Below are positions 48,893-57,738 of a stretch of 64,000 nt of DNA, in pieces. Within the stretch, counting starts at the first letter, position 1; every line of letters begins with the position of its first letter. The notes beneath the pieces are model-generated. The model made no database searches. It was not told the DNA's origin and was given only the letters and a program-made list of their open reading frames with translations. This stretch comes from Archangium lansingense (GTDB taxonomy: Bacteria; Myxococcota; Myxococcia; Myxococcales; Myxococcaceae): NCBI RefSeq assembly GCF_026626635.1, contig NZ_JAPNKA010000001.1:744001-808000 (forward strand), read 5' to 3'. Position numbers and translations under genes: made by a program.

Positions 48893-50311
48893 ATGCTTCC
48901 GATCGACCGTCTCGTCCGTTCTGCCCTCGTCACCCTGGGTGCTTGCGTCGTGCTGGCCGTCGCCTGCTACGAGGTGCCCGAGGTGCGCGACTACTACACC
49001 TGCAAGGAGGACGCGGAGTGCGGCGACGGCGGCTTCGTCTGCGACGACGGCGTGTGCTGCCGCGAGCAGGAGGACCCCATCTGCCTCGGCCGGGTGCGGG
49101 ACGGCGGCACCTGCCTGGACGGTGGTCGGCCCCTGACTTTCTACGAGGACCTGGACGAGGACGGCTTCGGCAACCTCACCCGGCCCCTCTACCGCTGTGC
49201 CCCGCCCCTGTCGGTGCCGACGGCGACCAACGGCGAGGACTGCAACGACAACCCCACCGTGGGCGGCCGGCTCTTCTTCCCGGGGGCTCCCGAGCAGTGC
49301 GATGGCTTCGACAACAGCTGTGAGGGCGTCATCGATGAGGGGCTCGACGGCGGGCTCTACTACCTCGACGAGGACAACGACGGCTTCGGAGACCCCGCAC
49401 GGACGGGGACGTTCTGCCAGCGGCCGATCGGCTGGGCGGACAACCGCAATGACTGCAGCCCCAATAACGGCGCCGTCTACCCGGGTGCCCTCGAGGTCTG
49501 CAACACCCTGGACGATGACTGCAATGGTGCGACGGACGACACCGCTCAGGTTGGGCTGGCGTGCACCGTCCCCAACAAGCTTGGGGTGTGCGCCCAGGGA
49601 GCCCGGGCCTGCGTCTCCGGCAAGGATGTCTGCAGCCAGGTGAATAACCCCGCGCCGCTCGACACGTGCAATTCGAAGGATGACGACTGCGATGGCACCA
49701 CGGACGAGAAGCCGGACTGTGGCGGGCCCATCCGGTTCGCCGCGGACCCCTCGGTGGTGTTCGGCGCCCGGCACCTGGGCTCGGCCCTCCAGGGCGTGAC
49801 GGGTGAGTGCCTCAAGGACAGCTCCCTCCCCAATGCCTCCCCTGCGGACACCGTGACGAATAATGATGTGTGGACGGGCTCGGGCTCTACCAGCCACGTC
49901 TTCTGGGTGGAGCGCGATGGCGGGACGTGGGACCTTTCGCGCCCATTGACCACACTCAAGCTCTTCGTCGACGTCGCCAGCGACGCGGGTACAGGGACGA
50001 ACACGGATGGGGGGCTGAACCGCTGGTCGCAGCACCGGCAACCCGTGGTGCTGCTGTGCGGGCCGGGTGGCTTCCTCCGGCTGGTTCCCGCCTCTCCAAT
50101 CCTCGACTCGGCCACGACCGAGCAGATCCGGAAGAACATCCCCCTGCCGCCTCTCACGGACGGGGGAGGGGAGTGGATCGTAGGAAGCAACAGCTCCCCG
50201 GATGTGCAGGGAGTGCTCCGCCAGGTGAAGCGGATAGAGCTACTCGTCCAACCCTACGGCGCGTCCGGCAGCTTCTCGGCCGACTTCCACGCGGACTTCG
50301 GCTTGCCCTAG
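48893..50311 (+). CDS. Exported protein with MopE-type putative metal-binding repeats
   Basis: A 472-residue exported protein with a hydrophobic signal (LVTLGACVVLAVAC; possible lipidation at Cys25). Three Asp/Cys-rich repeats of the putative metal-binding motif type occur: EDCNDNPTVGGRLFFPGAPE, DCSPNNGAVYPGALEVCNTL and DTCNSKDDDCDGTTDE, with YLDEDNDGFGD calcium-loop-like stretches between. Such repeats are abundant in deltaproteobacterial surface proteins. The C-terminal 200 residues form an unrecognised domain with few Cys. Surface attachment or cation binding is inferred. Confidence 0.88.
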   Translation: MLPIDRLVRSALVTLGACVVLAVACYEVPEVRDYYTCKEDAECGDGGFVCDDGVCCREQEDPICLGRVRDGGTCLDGGRPLTFYEDLDEDGFGNLTRPLYRCAPPLSVPTATNGEDCNDNPTVGGRLFFPGAPEQCDGFDNSCEGVIDEGLDGGLYYLDEDNDGFGDPARTGTFCQRPIGWADNRNDCSPNNGAVYPGALEVCNTLDDDCNGATDDTAQVGLACTVPNKLGVCAQGARACVSGKDVCSQVNNPAPLDTCNSKDDDCDGTTDEKPDCGGPIRFAADPSVVFGARHLGSALQGVTGECLKDSSLPNASPADTVTNNDVWTGSGSTSHVFWVERDGGTWDLSRPLTTLKLFVDVASDAGTGTNTDGGLNRWSQHRQPVVLLCGPGGFLRLVPASPILDSATTEQIRKNIPLPPLTDGGGEWIVGSNSSPDVQGVLRQVKRIELLVQPYGASGSFSADFHADFGLP

Positions 50312-50453
50312 GCATTCCCCCCCCTTCTAGATCGGAGCACTCCGGGAGCGTGGCGGTTGCGCGGCGCTCACCTTCAATGTTAAGCGGCGCCCGCGCGGAG
50401 GAACGGCGGGGTGGTCGGAAGGCAAACCCGTGGTTTTCCCGGGGGTTGTGGCG

Positions 50454-50717
50454 ATGGTGGAGAAGGAGCCCCGGAAGGACTCGGACGGAAGCGAGCTGGG
50501 CGAGACGGCCCGGCAGATGCGGGCGGCGGAACCGTACATCGCCGCGGTGTGGAAGCTGGTGGGCGGGGCGGTGGTGGGGGTGCTGGGCGGGTACTACCTG
50601 GACAGGTGGCTGGGGACGGCTCCCTGGCTGTTGCTGGGGCTCAGTCTGGTGGGGATCTCCGTGGGCTTCTACGGGTTCCTCCGCGAGATGGCACGGTTGG
50701 GGAAACGGAAGCGGTGA
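50454..50717 (+). CDS. atpZ: AtpZ/AtpI-like F0 ATPase accessory membrane protein
   Basis: An 87-residue inner-membrane protein with two transmembrane segments (LVGGAVVGVLGGYYLDRWLG and LLGLSLVGISVGFYGFLREM), matching the small AtpZ/AtpI-type proteins at the head of atp operons, thought to help Mg2+/c-ring assembly. It opens the F0 cluster; its stop overlaps the next start (GTGA). The ATG at 50454 is favoured, though an in-frame ATG at 50430 exists. Confidence 0.85.
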   Translation: MVEKEPRKDSDGSELGETARQMRAAEPYIAAVWKLVGGAVVGVLGGYYLDRWLGTAPWLLLGLSLVGISVGFYGFLREMARLGKRKR

Positions 50718-51112
50718 GCAAGCACGGCGCAGAGGCCTTCCGGAACCATGCCGGACTGGCGGCGGGAGTGGTGGTGACGGCGCTGGCGCTGGCGGCCTTC
50801 CTTCCGAGGGAGGCGGAGTCCAGGAAGTCGGCCTTCATCGGGGTGGCGCTGGCGGCGGTGACGGGGGCGGTGGCCCTGGTGCTCAAGCGGCGGGCGGTGA
50901 GCCGGGACTTGAAGGCGGCGCTGTCGGTGGTGGGGGTGGTGTTTGGGCTCCGGGCCGTGGGAGTGGTGGTGGGGCTGCTGGCGGTGGTGCGAGCGGGGTT
51001 GGGGGCGGTGGCGTTCGTGGCGGGGTTCTTCGGGACCTACTTCGTGCTGCAGTGGATTGAAGTGAGCTACGTGATGGCCGCGTCCAAGGACGCGGCGGGC
51101 GGAGACGAGTGA
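50714..51112 (+). CDS. atpI: AtpI-like membrane protein of the F0 cluster
   Basis: A 132-residue protein starting at GTG 50714 with four hydrophobic segments, in the position and with the size of AtpI/UncI. It overlaps atpZ by 4 bp and atpB by 1 bp (TGATG), so the three are translationally coupled. AtpI-type proteins assist c-ring assembly. Sequence alone is low in motifs; the call leans on context. Confidence 0.78.
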   Translation: MSKHGAEAFRNHAGLAAGVVVTALALAAFLPREAESRKSAFIGVALAAVTGAVALVLKRRAVSRDLKAALSVVGVVFGLRAVGVVVGLLAVVRAGLGAVAFVAGFFGTYFVLQWIEVSYVMAASKDAAGGDE

Positions 51113-52164
51113 TGCGCAAGGCAATGGTTCTCTTCGTGGGGCTGGTGGCCAGCGTGGCCTTCGCCAGCGAGCCGGCGGAGGGCGAGAAGGAGGACGTGGC
51201 GGGCTACATCCTCCACCATGTCTCCGACACGGCGGAGTACGAGTTCGAGCTCCCTGGGCCCCTCTTCACTGGGCACAACCCCACCATCCACCTGCCGCGC
51301 ATCGGCATCCCCCTTCGCGCGGGCGCCTCCTGCGAGCCCCGAGGCACGGGCCACGACGTGGTCATGCCCGGCTTGTCCGAGGGCTGCCTGGACCTCTCCA
51401 TCACCAAGCACACGGTGATGATGTGGCTGGCGGCGGTGCTGCTCATCGGCTCGGTGCTGGCCTTCAGCAACCGGGACAAGACGAAGCTGGTGCCCCGTGG
51501 CACGGCGGCCAACCTCTTCGAGATGCTCGTGCTGTTCGTGCGTGACGAGCTGGCCATCAAGAACATCGGCAAGGAGGAGGGCCCGCGCTACACGCCCTAC
51601 CTGCTGACGGCCTTCTTCTTCATCCTCTTCATGAACCTGCTGGGCATGTTCCCCTGGATGGCGAGCGCCACGGGCAACATCGCCGTCACGTGCGGCCTGG
51701 CCCTGTGCACCTTCGTCATCACGCAGGCCGCGGGCATCCGCGCCGCGGGCCTGGGCGGCTACCTGGCCCACCTGACCGGCGGCGTGCACTGGGCGCTGTG
51801 GCCCATCATGATTCCGGTGGAGCTCCTGGGTCTGTTCACCAAGCCCTTCGCGCTCACCATGCGTCTGTTCGCCAACATGCTGGCGGGCCACATCGTCATC
51901 TTCTTCCTGCTGGGCCTCATCTTCATGCTCGGCCACCCGGCGGTGGCGCTGGTGAGCGTGCCCTTCGCCATGGGCATCTACATGCTGGAGCTCTTCGTGG
52001 CCTTCGTGCAGGCCTACGTCTTCACCATGCTCTCGGCGCTCTTCATCGGCATGAGCGTGGCCATGGGTCACCACGGCCACGAGCACGCGGATGAGCACGG
52101 CCACGGCCACAAGGAGACGGGCCACAGCCACGACCATGGCAAGGCCCACGTGGTCGGCTCCTGA
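51112..52164 (+). CDS. atpB: ATP synthase F0 subunit a, with His-rich C-terminal tail
   Basis: The 350-residue proton-channel subunit of ATP synthase. The essential Arg is in [20 protein letters not shown] (about residue 251). The partner helix [17 protein letters not shown] and the C-terminal [20 protein letters not shown] are typical. The N-terminus has a cleavable-looking signal and a roughly 90-residue periplasmic stretch before the first helix. The last 32 residues contain eleven His in an Asp/Glu/Gly/Lys background, an unusual tail that could bind metal. Confidence 0.96.
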   Translation: MRKAMVLFVGLVASVAFASEPAEGEKEDVAGYILHHVSDTAEYEFELPGPLFTGHNPTIHLPRIGIPLRAGASCEPRGTGHDVVMPGLSEGCLDLSITKHTVMMWLAAVLLIGSVLAFSNRDKTKLVPRGTAANLFEMLVLFVRDELAIKNIGKEEGPRYTPYLLTAFFFILFMNLLGMFPWMASATGNIAVTCGLALCTFVITQAAGIRAAGLGGYLAHLTGGVHWALWPIMIPVELLGLFTKPFALTMRLFANMLAGHIVIFFLLGLIFMLGHPAVALVSVPFAMGIYMLELFVAFVQAYVFTMLSALFIGMSVAMGHHGHEHADEHGHGHKETGHSHDHGKAHVVGS

Positions 52165-52179
52165 GGTTCCTCGAGTTAG

Positions 52180-52204
52180 CGGGGCCCTGGAGTCTGGGGC
52201 CCCG
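52180..52204 (+). promoter_or_regulatory. Strong hairpin between atpB and atpE
   Basis: CGGGGCCC and GGGCCCCG form an 8-bp GC stem with a 9-nt loop in the 144-bp atpB-atpE gap. There is no T-run. In atp operons such structures can set mRNA processing so that subunit c is made in excess; that role is inferred here. Confidence 0.5.
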
Positions 52205-52308
52205 GTGAGTACCCGGCGATTCGAAAGGTCGCCGGAGGTCGTCCAAAAGGGCAGCAACGACCCCCCCACAAGTGGGTCCTCTCCTCTGAAGAAAGAAGAA
52301 GCACTCCC

Positions 52309-52542
52309 ATGACCAACCTCGCTCTCGCCTTCCTCGCCGCTGGCCTCGGTGCCGGCCTCTCCATCATCGGCGCCGCCCTCGGCATCGGTAAGCTGGCCGC
52401 CGCCGCCATGGACGCCACGGGCCGTCAGCCGGCCGCCGGTGGTGACATCCGCACCACCATGATCATCGCCGCGGCCCTCATCGAAGGCGCCACGCTGTTC
52501 GCGCTGGTGGTGTGCATCCTGCTCGCCACGAAGGCTGCCTGA
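52309..52542 (+). CDS. atpE: ATP synthase F0 subunit c
   Basis: A 77-residue two-helix proteolipid. Helix 1 has the packing glycines (GLGAGLSIIGAALGIGK), the loop has GRQPAA, and helix 2 carries the ion-binding Glu59 in ALIEGATLFALV. The Gln found at the Na+ site of sodium-dependent c subunits appears absent in helix 1, favouring proton coupling. The c-ring count cannot be read. Confidence 0.96.
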   Translation: MTNLALAFLAAGLGAGLSIIGAALGIGKLAAAAMDATGRQPAAGGDIRTTMIIAAALIEGATLFALVVCILLATKAA

Positions 52543-52667
52543 TTCAGGCTGTCGTCGAGTAGGACCTTGGGTCCGGCGTTCGCTCGCATCCGCGGGAGGG
52601 CGCCGGCCCTTGCAGCATCAAGAAGCTCGCAGTTCGTAACCCTGACGCCGTACCTCCGAAGGCCGCC

Positions 52668-53207
52668 ATGCTCCTGCCCTCCGTTCTCGCCGCCAGCAGC
52701 TTCGTCGAGGTCCGCCCGGGCCTCATCTTCTGGACCCTCGTCACCTTCATCATCGTTGCCGTCGTCCTGCGGGCCAAGGCGTGGGGCCCCATCCTGTCGC
52801 TGGTGGAGGAGCGCGAGAAGCAGATCGCCAGCTCCATCGAGGCGGCCAAGCGGGAGCGCGCCGAGGCCGAGAAGCTGCTCGGCGAGCAGAAGACGGCCAT
52901 CGCCGAGGCCCGCCGTGACGCGCAGGAGATGCTCCGCCGCAACCAGCAGGAGGTGGAGAAGTTCCGCGAGGAGCTGATGGCCAAGAGCCGCAAGGAGGCC
53001 GACGAGTTCAAGGCGTCCGCTCAGCGCGAAATCGAGGAGCAGAAGTCCAAGGCCATCGCCGAGGTGAAGGCCATGGCGGTGGACCTGTCCATGGAAGTGG
53101 CCAGCAAGCTGCTCAACGAGCGCCTGGACGACAACAAGCACCGCGCTCTGGCCGAGCAGTTCGTGCAGGGCCTGCCGGTCAAGGGTACGACTCAGGGCCG
53201 GGCGTAG
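52668..53207 (+). CDS. atpF: ATP synthase F0 subunit b
   Basis: The 179-residue peripheral-stalk subunit: one N-terminal membrane helix (PGLIFWTLVTFIIVAVVLRA) followed by a long charged coiled coil (residues 45-160) that contacts F1. Only one b-type gene is seen. No atpH, A, G, D or C follows; ychF is next, so the F1 genes must be elsewhere. Confidence 0.95.
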   Translation: MLLPSVLAASSFVEVRPGLIFWTLVTFIIVAVVLRAKAWGPILSLVEEREKQIASSIEAAKRERAEAEKLLGEQKTAIAEARRDAQEMLRRNQQEVEKFREELMAKSRKEADEFKASAQREIEEQKSKAIAEVKAMAVDLSMEVASKLLNERLDDNKHRALAEQFVQGLPVKGTTQGRA

Positions 53208-53252
53208 TCGTCCGGATTTCCGGGTCCGCCTTCCGCTGTTCAGGAATCCAAT

Positions 53253-54362
53253 ATGGCGCTTTCCATCGGCATCGTCGGTCTGCCAAACGTGGGCAAGTCC
53301 ACCCTGTTCAACGCACTCTCGGCAGCGGGGGCCCAGGCGGCCAACTACCCGTTCTGCACCATCGAGCCCAACGTGGGCGTGGTGCCGGTGCCGGATGACC
53401 GGTTGGACAAGCTGACGGCCCTGGTGAAGCCGCTCAAGAAGATCCCCACCTCGCTCGAGTTCGTGGACATCGCCGGCCTGGTGCGTGGCGCCTCGAAGGG
53501 CGAGGGCCTGGGCAACCAGTTCCTGGGCAACATCCGGCAGGTGGACGCGGTGCTGCACGTGCTGCGCTGCTTCGTGGATGACAACGTCACCCACGTGGAG
53601 GGTGGCGTGGACCCGGTGCGAGACCGGGACGTGGTGGACACCGAGCTCTGCCTGAAGGACATGGAGACGGTGGAGAAGCGCCGCGAGCGCACGCAGAAGA
53701 ACGCCAAGATGGGCGGCAAGGCGGGCGACGAGGCGAAGGCGGAGCTGGTGGTGCTGGACAAGGTGAAGGCGGGGCTGGACTCGGCCATCACCGTGCGCGC
53801 GCAGAAGCTGACGTCTGATGAGCGGGCGATGCTGCGCGACCTCTTCCTGCTGACGGACAAGCCGGTGCTGTACGTGGCGAACATCAGCGAGAAGCAGATT
53901 GGCAAGGAAGACTCGGACCCGATGGTGCAGCGGGTGCGGGAGATGGCGGCGAAGGAGAGCGCGGGGGTGGTGGTGCTGGCGGCGGCGATGGAGTCCGAAA
54001 TCCAGCAGCTGCCCGAGGAGGAGCGTCCGGGCTTCCTGGAGAGCGCGGGGCTGACGGAGCCGGGCCTGCACAAGGTGGTGCGCGAGGGCTACAAGCTGCT
54101 GGGCCTGCAGACGTACTTCACGGTGGGCGAGCAGGAGTGCCGGGCGTGGACGATTCACAAGGGTGACAAGGCGCCGCAGGCGGCGGGCGTCATCCACACG
54201 GACTTCGAGCGCGGCTTCATCAAGGCCGAGGTGATGAGGTGGGAAGACCTCCTCAAGTTCGGCAGCGAGTCGGCGGTGAAGGAGAAGGGCCTGCTGCGCG
54301 TGGAAGGTAAGGAGTACGTGGTGCAGGACGGCGACTGCATGCACTTCCGCTTCAACGTGTAA
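53253..54362 (+). CDS. ychF: Ribosome-associated redox-regulated GTPase/ATPase YchF
   Basis: A 369-residue Obg-family P-loop protein. The G motifs are GLPNVGKSTLFNAL (G1), DIAGLVRGASKGEGLGNQFL (G3) and YVANISEK, the NxxE motif that gives YchF its ATP preference. The C-terminal TGS-like domain ends YVVQDGDCMHFRFNV. YchF/OLA1 binds ribosomes and is linked to stress responses. It starts 45 bp after atpF, so co-transcription with F0 genes is possible. Confidence 0.97.
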   Translation: MALSIGIVGLPNVGKSTLFNALSAAGAQAANYPFCTIEPNVGVVPVPDDRLDKLTALVKPLKKIPTSLEFVDIAGLVRGASKGEGLGNQFLGNIRQVDAVLHVLRCFVDDNVTHVEGGVDPVRDRDVVDTELCLKDMETVEKRRERTQKNAKMGGKAGDEAKAELVVLDKVKAGLDSAITVRAQKLTSDERAMLRDLFLLTDKPVLYVANISEKQIGKEDSDPMVQRVREMAAKESAGVVVLAAAMESEIQQLPEEERPGFLESAGLTEPGLHKVVREGYKLLGLQTYFTVGEQECRAWTIHKGDKAPQAAGVIHTDFERGFIKAEVMRWEDLLKFGSESAVKEKGLLRVEGKEYVVQDGDCMHFRFNV

Positions 54363-54407
54363 CCAGCAAGAGAACCACCCAGAAAGAGAACCACCCAGAG
54401 CAACATC

Positions 54408-54440
54408 CCCTCTCCCGCTGGGAGAGGGACGGGGTGAGGG
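54408..54440 (+). repeat. Dispersed palindromic repeat, copy B
   Basis: CCCTCTCCCGCTGGGAGAGG followed by GACGGGGTGAGGG, just after ychF. It differs from copy A (40356) at only a few bases. Confidence 0.85.
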
Positions 54441-54539
54441 TGTCGGGGACCAGGGGTTGCAACCCACTGTCCCCACTCGAGAGGGTGCCGAGAGGACCGA
54501 GAGGTCCCGGCGCCCTCTCTGCTTTGCGGGCCCTGGGAC

Positions 54540-54815
54540 CTACGCGGGCCCGCGGAACGCGGTGTAGAGCCACATGGCGACGGCGAGCGCGGCGACGGCG
54601 GTGGAGAAGATGGCGGCGCGGCGGGAGCGGCCCTCGTCGGGGAACTTCCGGGCGCGCAGCCACATGCCGCCCACGCGGACAGCGACGAAGAAGGCGAGCA
54701 GGGCGGCGCCGATCCACATCCAGCCCGCGGGGCGGGTGACGGCCACGGCCCAGGCGCCGATGAAGGCGACGTTGCCGAGCAGGAGCAGCAGTTGGAGGCG
54801 GAGGAAGGGGCTCAT
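54540..54815 (-). CDS. Small membrane protein with three predicted TM segments
   Basis: A 91-residue protein with hydrophobic stretches at about 7-27, 33-52 and 68-86 (RLQLLLLLGNVAFIGAWAVA; WIGAALLAFFVAVRVGGMWL; AAIFSTAVAALAVAMWLYTA). No family or motif is recognised. It is convergent with ychF, about 180 bp away, with the palindromic repeat between. Confidence 0.7.
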   Translation of the reverse strand: MSPFLRLQLLLLLGNVAFIGAWAVAVTRPAGWMWIGAALLAFFVAVRVGGMWLRARKFPDEGRSRRAAIFSTAVAALAVAMWLYTAFRGPA

Positions 54816-54904
54816 GGGGTGCTCGGGTAAGGCGAGGCGGGAGCGGAGTCCAGCGCAATGTCATCCGCCGTGAGCCAGGTAACGGGTGGCGGGAGGGCAT
54901 CACC

Positions 54905-56194
54905 TCAGGGCGCGGTGCCAGGTGCTCCCACGTAGCGGGCCCTCGGGCGCAGTACGTGTCCTTGCTCGCGCTGCTCCAGCACGTGAGCCACCCAGCCCGC
55001 CGCACGGCCTACCGCGAACAGCGCTGTCGCCGCTCCTGCTGGCAGTTCCAGTGCCGACGCCAGCGCCACCAGTCCGAAGTCCACCGTGGGCGCCGGGTGC
55101 CCCGCCTCGCGCATCGTCTCCTCCACCGCGCGCAGCATCCGGATGCCCGCCGTCTCGGGACGGAAGGCATACGCCGCCTCCAGCAGCGGAGGCGTGCGCG
55201 GGTCTCCCTCCGGGTACAGCTGGTGCCCGAAACCCGGCACCGACTCGCCCCGCCGTAGCCGCTCGTGCACCACCGTGCGCGCTCGCTCTGGCCTCCCCAC
55301 CTCCTGCAGCAGCGCCTCGATGCGGTCGCACGAGCCACCGTGTCTCGGTCCCGAGAGCGCCGCCAGCGCTGCGCTCACGCACGCATACAGGTCCGCCCCC
55401 GAGGACGCCGCCACCCGCGCCGCGAAGGTGGACATGTTCAGCTCGTGGTCCGCGCACAGCACCAGCGCCCGGTCCAGCATCTCCGGCGCGCGCTTCGCCG
55501 TTGCTCCCCACGCCACCGCCAGCGAGGCCGCCACCGTCTCTTCCTTCAGCGCCCGGGCCACCCGTGCCGGCGCATGGGCCGCACACACCCAGGCCGAAAG
55601 GTGCCGCAACAGCCGGCGCCCCCGCAGCCGCTCCTGTTCCGCCGGGGCCGAGAAGCGCACCTCGTCCCAGGCGCCAAGCAGTGGCACCACCGTCAGCAGC
55701 ACCGCCAACGGTGGCGAGCGCTTCGGCAACAGTTCCGCCACCGCCGAGGGCTGCACGGGCAGCTCCGGCGAGGGCCACCGCACCGGCTGTGTCGGCAACG
55801 TGCCCGTCCAGAGCAACTCCGCGACGTCCTCGAAGCTCCGTCCCTCCATCGCGAGCTGCACCGCCGGATGGCCCCGGTACGCCAGCCCCTCCGTGCCCAC
55901 CTGGGACACCGCCGAGTCGATGACGGGCTCGCCCCAACGCAGCGCTCCTGCCGCCACTGCCGCGTGCCCTGCCCGCGCATCGTGCCGAGCCTTCAGCCGC
56001 TCGAGGTCCGCCCGGACGTACCGGTTCTCCTTCGTCCCCGGCTCCGGCACGCACCGCACCAGGCCCCGGCTCACATACGTGTAGAGCGTCGCCCGCTTCA
56101 CCCCCAGTAGCGCCGCCGCCTCCGCCGCGGGCACCAGCTCCTCATGTCGACTGTCGAATCGAGGTTGAGCCCTGGGCTCCCGCGCTTTAACCAT
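54905..56194 (-). CDS. Citrate synthase-like protein with N-terminal HTH domain
   Basis: A 429-residue protein. An N-terminal MerR/excisionase-like helix-turn-helix (LVPAAEAAALLGVKRATLYT, TKENRYVRADLERLKA) is fused to a citrate-synthase domain with catalytic His in LCADHELN, a second His in SGPRHGGS and Asp in PTVDFGLVALAS, plus the PGFGHQLYPEGDPR segment. The active residues are intact, so it may be an enzyme (citrate or 2-methylcitrate synthase) that also binds DNA. It is divergent from a methyltransferase gene. Confidence 0.9.
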   Translation of the reverse strand: MVKAREPRAQPRFDSRHEELVPAAEAAALLGVKRATLYTYVSRGLVRCVPEPGTKENRYVRADLERLKARHDARAGHAAVAAGALRWGEPVIDSAVSQVGTEGLAYRGHPAVQLAMEGRSFEDVAELLWTGTLPTQPVRWPSPELPVQPSAVAELLPKRSPPLAVLLTVVPLLGAWDEVRFSAPAEQERLRGRRLLRHLSAWVCAAHAPARVARALKEETVAASLAVAWGATAKRAPEMLDRALVLCADHELNMSTFAARVAASSGADLYACVSAALAALSGPRHGGSCDRIEALLQEVGRPERARTVVHERLRRGESVPGFGHQLYPEGDPRTPPLLEAAYAFRPETAGIRMLRAVEETMREAGHPAPTVDFGLVALASALELPAGAATALFAVGRAAGWVAHVLEQREQGHVLRPRARYVGAPGTAP

Positions 56195-56269
56195 TCGTCA
56201 TGTCTCCTGGCGCGCATTGTCGACTCGACTCGACGACACGTCGAGATGAGACATGAGGAGCAGACCACC

Positions 56270-57049
56270 ATGCAGGTCGATTTCGGACGGACGGCGGATG
56301 ACTACGTGAAGCACCGGGCGGGATTCCCGGAGCGGTTCTTCCAGCGGCTCGTCCGTGAGGAGGTCCTCCGTTCCGGGCTGCGTGCCGTGGACCTGGGCAC
56401 CGGTACTGGCACCGTGGCTCGGGGACTCGCCCGCTACGGCTGCCAGGTCACCGCCCTGGACATCTCCGCCTCCATGCTCGACGGCGCCCGCCAGCTCGCC
56501 ACCAATGAGCGGCTCTCCATCGACTGGCGGCTCGCTCCCGCGGAGAACACCGGTCTGCCCGACGCCTCGGCGGACCTCGTCATCGCCGGCCAGTGCTGGC
56601 ACTGGTTCGATCGCGCCGCCGCCGCCCGCGAGGCCGCCCGGCTGCTCGTTCCCGGCGGCAGGCTCGTCATTGCCCACTTCGACTGGGTGTCCCTGCCCGG
56701 CAACATCATCGAGGCCACCGAGCACCTCATCGACGAGCACAACCCCGGCCCCGTCCAGCCCTACGTCCGCTTCGGGTTTGGCACTGGCATCTACCCTGCC
56801 TGGTTCAAGGATGTCGCCAGCGCGGGCTTCATTGGCCTGGAGAGCTTCTCCTTCGACGTCGCCGCCCCCTACACCCACGAGGCCTGGCGCGGTCGGGTTC
56901 GGGCCAGTTCCAAGATTGGCGCGTCGCTCGCTCCGGAGCAGGTCGCCCGCTTCGATGCCGCGCTCGCCTCGCTCCTCGCCGAGCGCTTCCCCGAGAAACC
57001 TCTCGCCGTTCCTCACCGCGTCTTCGCGCTCTTCGCTACGCGGCCGTAG
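56270..57049 (+). CDS. SAM-dependent methyltransferase (UbiE/Coq5-like)
   Basis: A 259-residue methyltransferase: MQVDFGRTADDYVKHRAGFP opens like UbiE-type proteins, motif I is AVDLGTGTGTVARGLARYG, then VTALDISASMLDGA, WRLAPAENTGLPDASADLVI and the AGQCWHWFD segment. The ATG at 56270 has GAGGAG upstream; 56246 is an alternative start. The substrate is unknown. It is divergent from the HTH-citrate synthase gene, with the two starts about 75 bp apart. Confidence 0.9.
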   Translation: MQVDFGRTADDYVKHRAGFPERFFQRLVREEVLRSGLRAVDLGTGTGTVARGLARYGCQVTALDISASMLDGARQLATNERLSIDWRLAPAENTGLPDASADLVIAGQCWHWFDRAAAAREAARLLVPGGRLVIAHFDWVSLPGNIIEATEHLIDEHNPGPVQPYVRFGFGTGIYPAWFKDVASAGFIGLESFSFDVAAPYTHEAWRGRVRASSKIGASLAPEQVARFDAALASLLAERFPEKPLAVPHRVFALFATRP

Positions 57050-57050
57050 A

Positions 57051-57083
57051 CCCTCACCCCGGCCCTCTCCCAGAGGGAGAGGG
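57051..57083 (-). repeat. Dispersed palindromic repeat, copy C (inverted)
   Basis: CCCTCACCCCGGCCCTCTCC followed by CAGAGGGAGAGGG, in the opposite orientation to copies A and B, immediately after the methyltransferase stop codon. Confidence 0.85.
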
Positions 57084-57231
57084 GGCTTCTCGGAGTCCGT
57101 CATGGCTCATCCCCACGTCGTCAACGCACAGGACCTCCCCTGGACCGAGAGCCCCTGAGCGCCCAGGTGAGCTACTGGACCGGCGAGGAAGGTTGAGCCG
57201 TGGGGAGACGCCGTGGCACCCTCGCGGTCCC

Positions 57232-57732
57232 ATGGCTTCCCTTCTCGACTTGCTCGAACGCTCGCGCCTCCTCAAGGACCGGGAAGCGGCGCGGGAGGTC
57301 TTCAACCCCGCCGAGCCTCCCCATGTGTCGCTGCTGCGCCTGTGCGACGCCGGGCTGATCGAGGGCGGCCTCACCGTGGCGCTCGGCGTGCGGCCCGATG
57401 AGCTCGTGGGTCCGCTCACCATGGCCATGGGTGGGGCCGCGCGGCGCTTCAAGGTCGTCGACGTGCGCGAGCGCCCGCGCTTCGAGCTCCACGTCCTCGC
57501 CGGAGAGACGTCCGAGCGCTGGGAGGTGGAGGACCTCTGGGCGCTCGTGCACAACCTCAATGACCTCTACCGCGAGGCTCCCGATGCGCGCGCCATTGCC
57601 GTGCTCGGTGAGTGGAACGATGCGCTCCAGCTCTTGTGCGTGGACAAGCGCGCGCTCCCGCGGCTCCTGCGCGAGCGCTTCTTCGAGCCCCGCAACCGCG
57701 ACGCACTGGAGCGCATGACGGAGAAGCGCTGA
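57232..57732 (+). CDS. Unknown soluble protein, 166 residues
   Basis: A cytoplasmic mixed alpha/beta protein (FKVVDVRERPRFELHVLAGE; EVEDLWALVHNLNDLYREAP; AIAVLGEWNDALQLLCVDKR) without recognisable motifs. It has one Cys-Asp pair and a basic C-terminus. It is convergent with the coiled-coil gene 6 bp downstream. Confidence 0.78.
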   Translation: MASLLDLLERSRLLKDREAAREVFNPAEPPHVSLLRLCDAGLIEGGLTVALGVRPDELVGPLTMAMGGAARRFKVVDVRERPRFELHVLAGETSERWEVEDLWALVHNLNDLYREAPDARAIAVLGEWNDALQLLCVDKRALPRLLRERFFEPRNRDALERMTEKR

Positions 57733-57738
57733 GGCCCG

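Noticed and set aside
52425-54476. A 683-codon minus-strand frame across atpE, atpF and ychF
   Set aside because: Antisense to three well-conserved genes; Leu/His/Arg-rich shadow.
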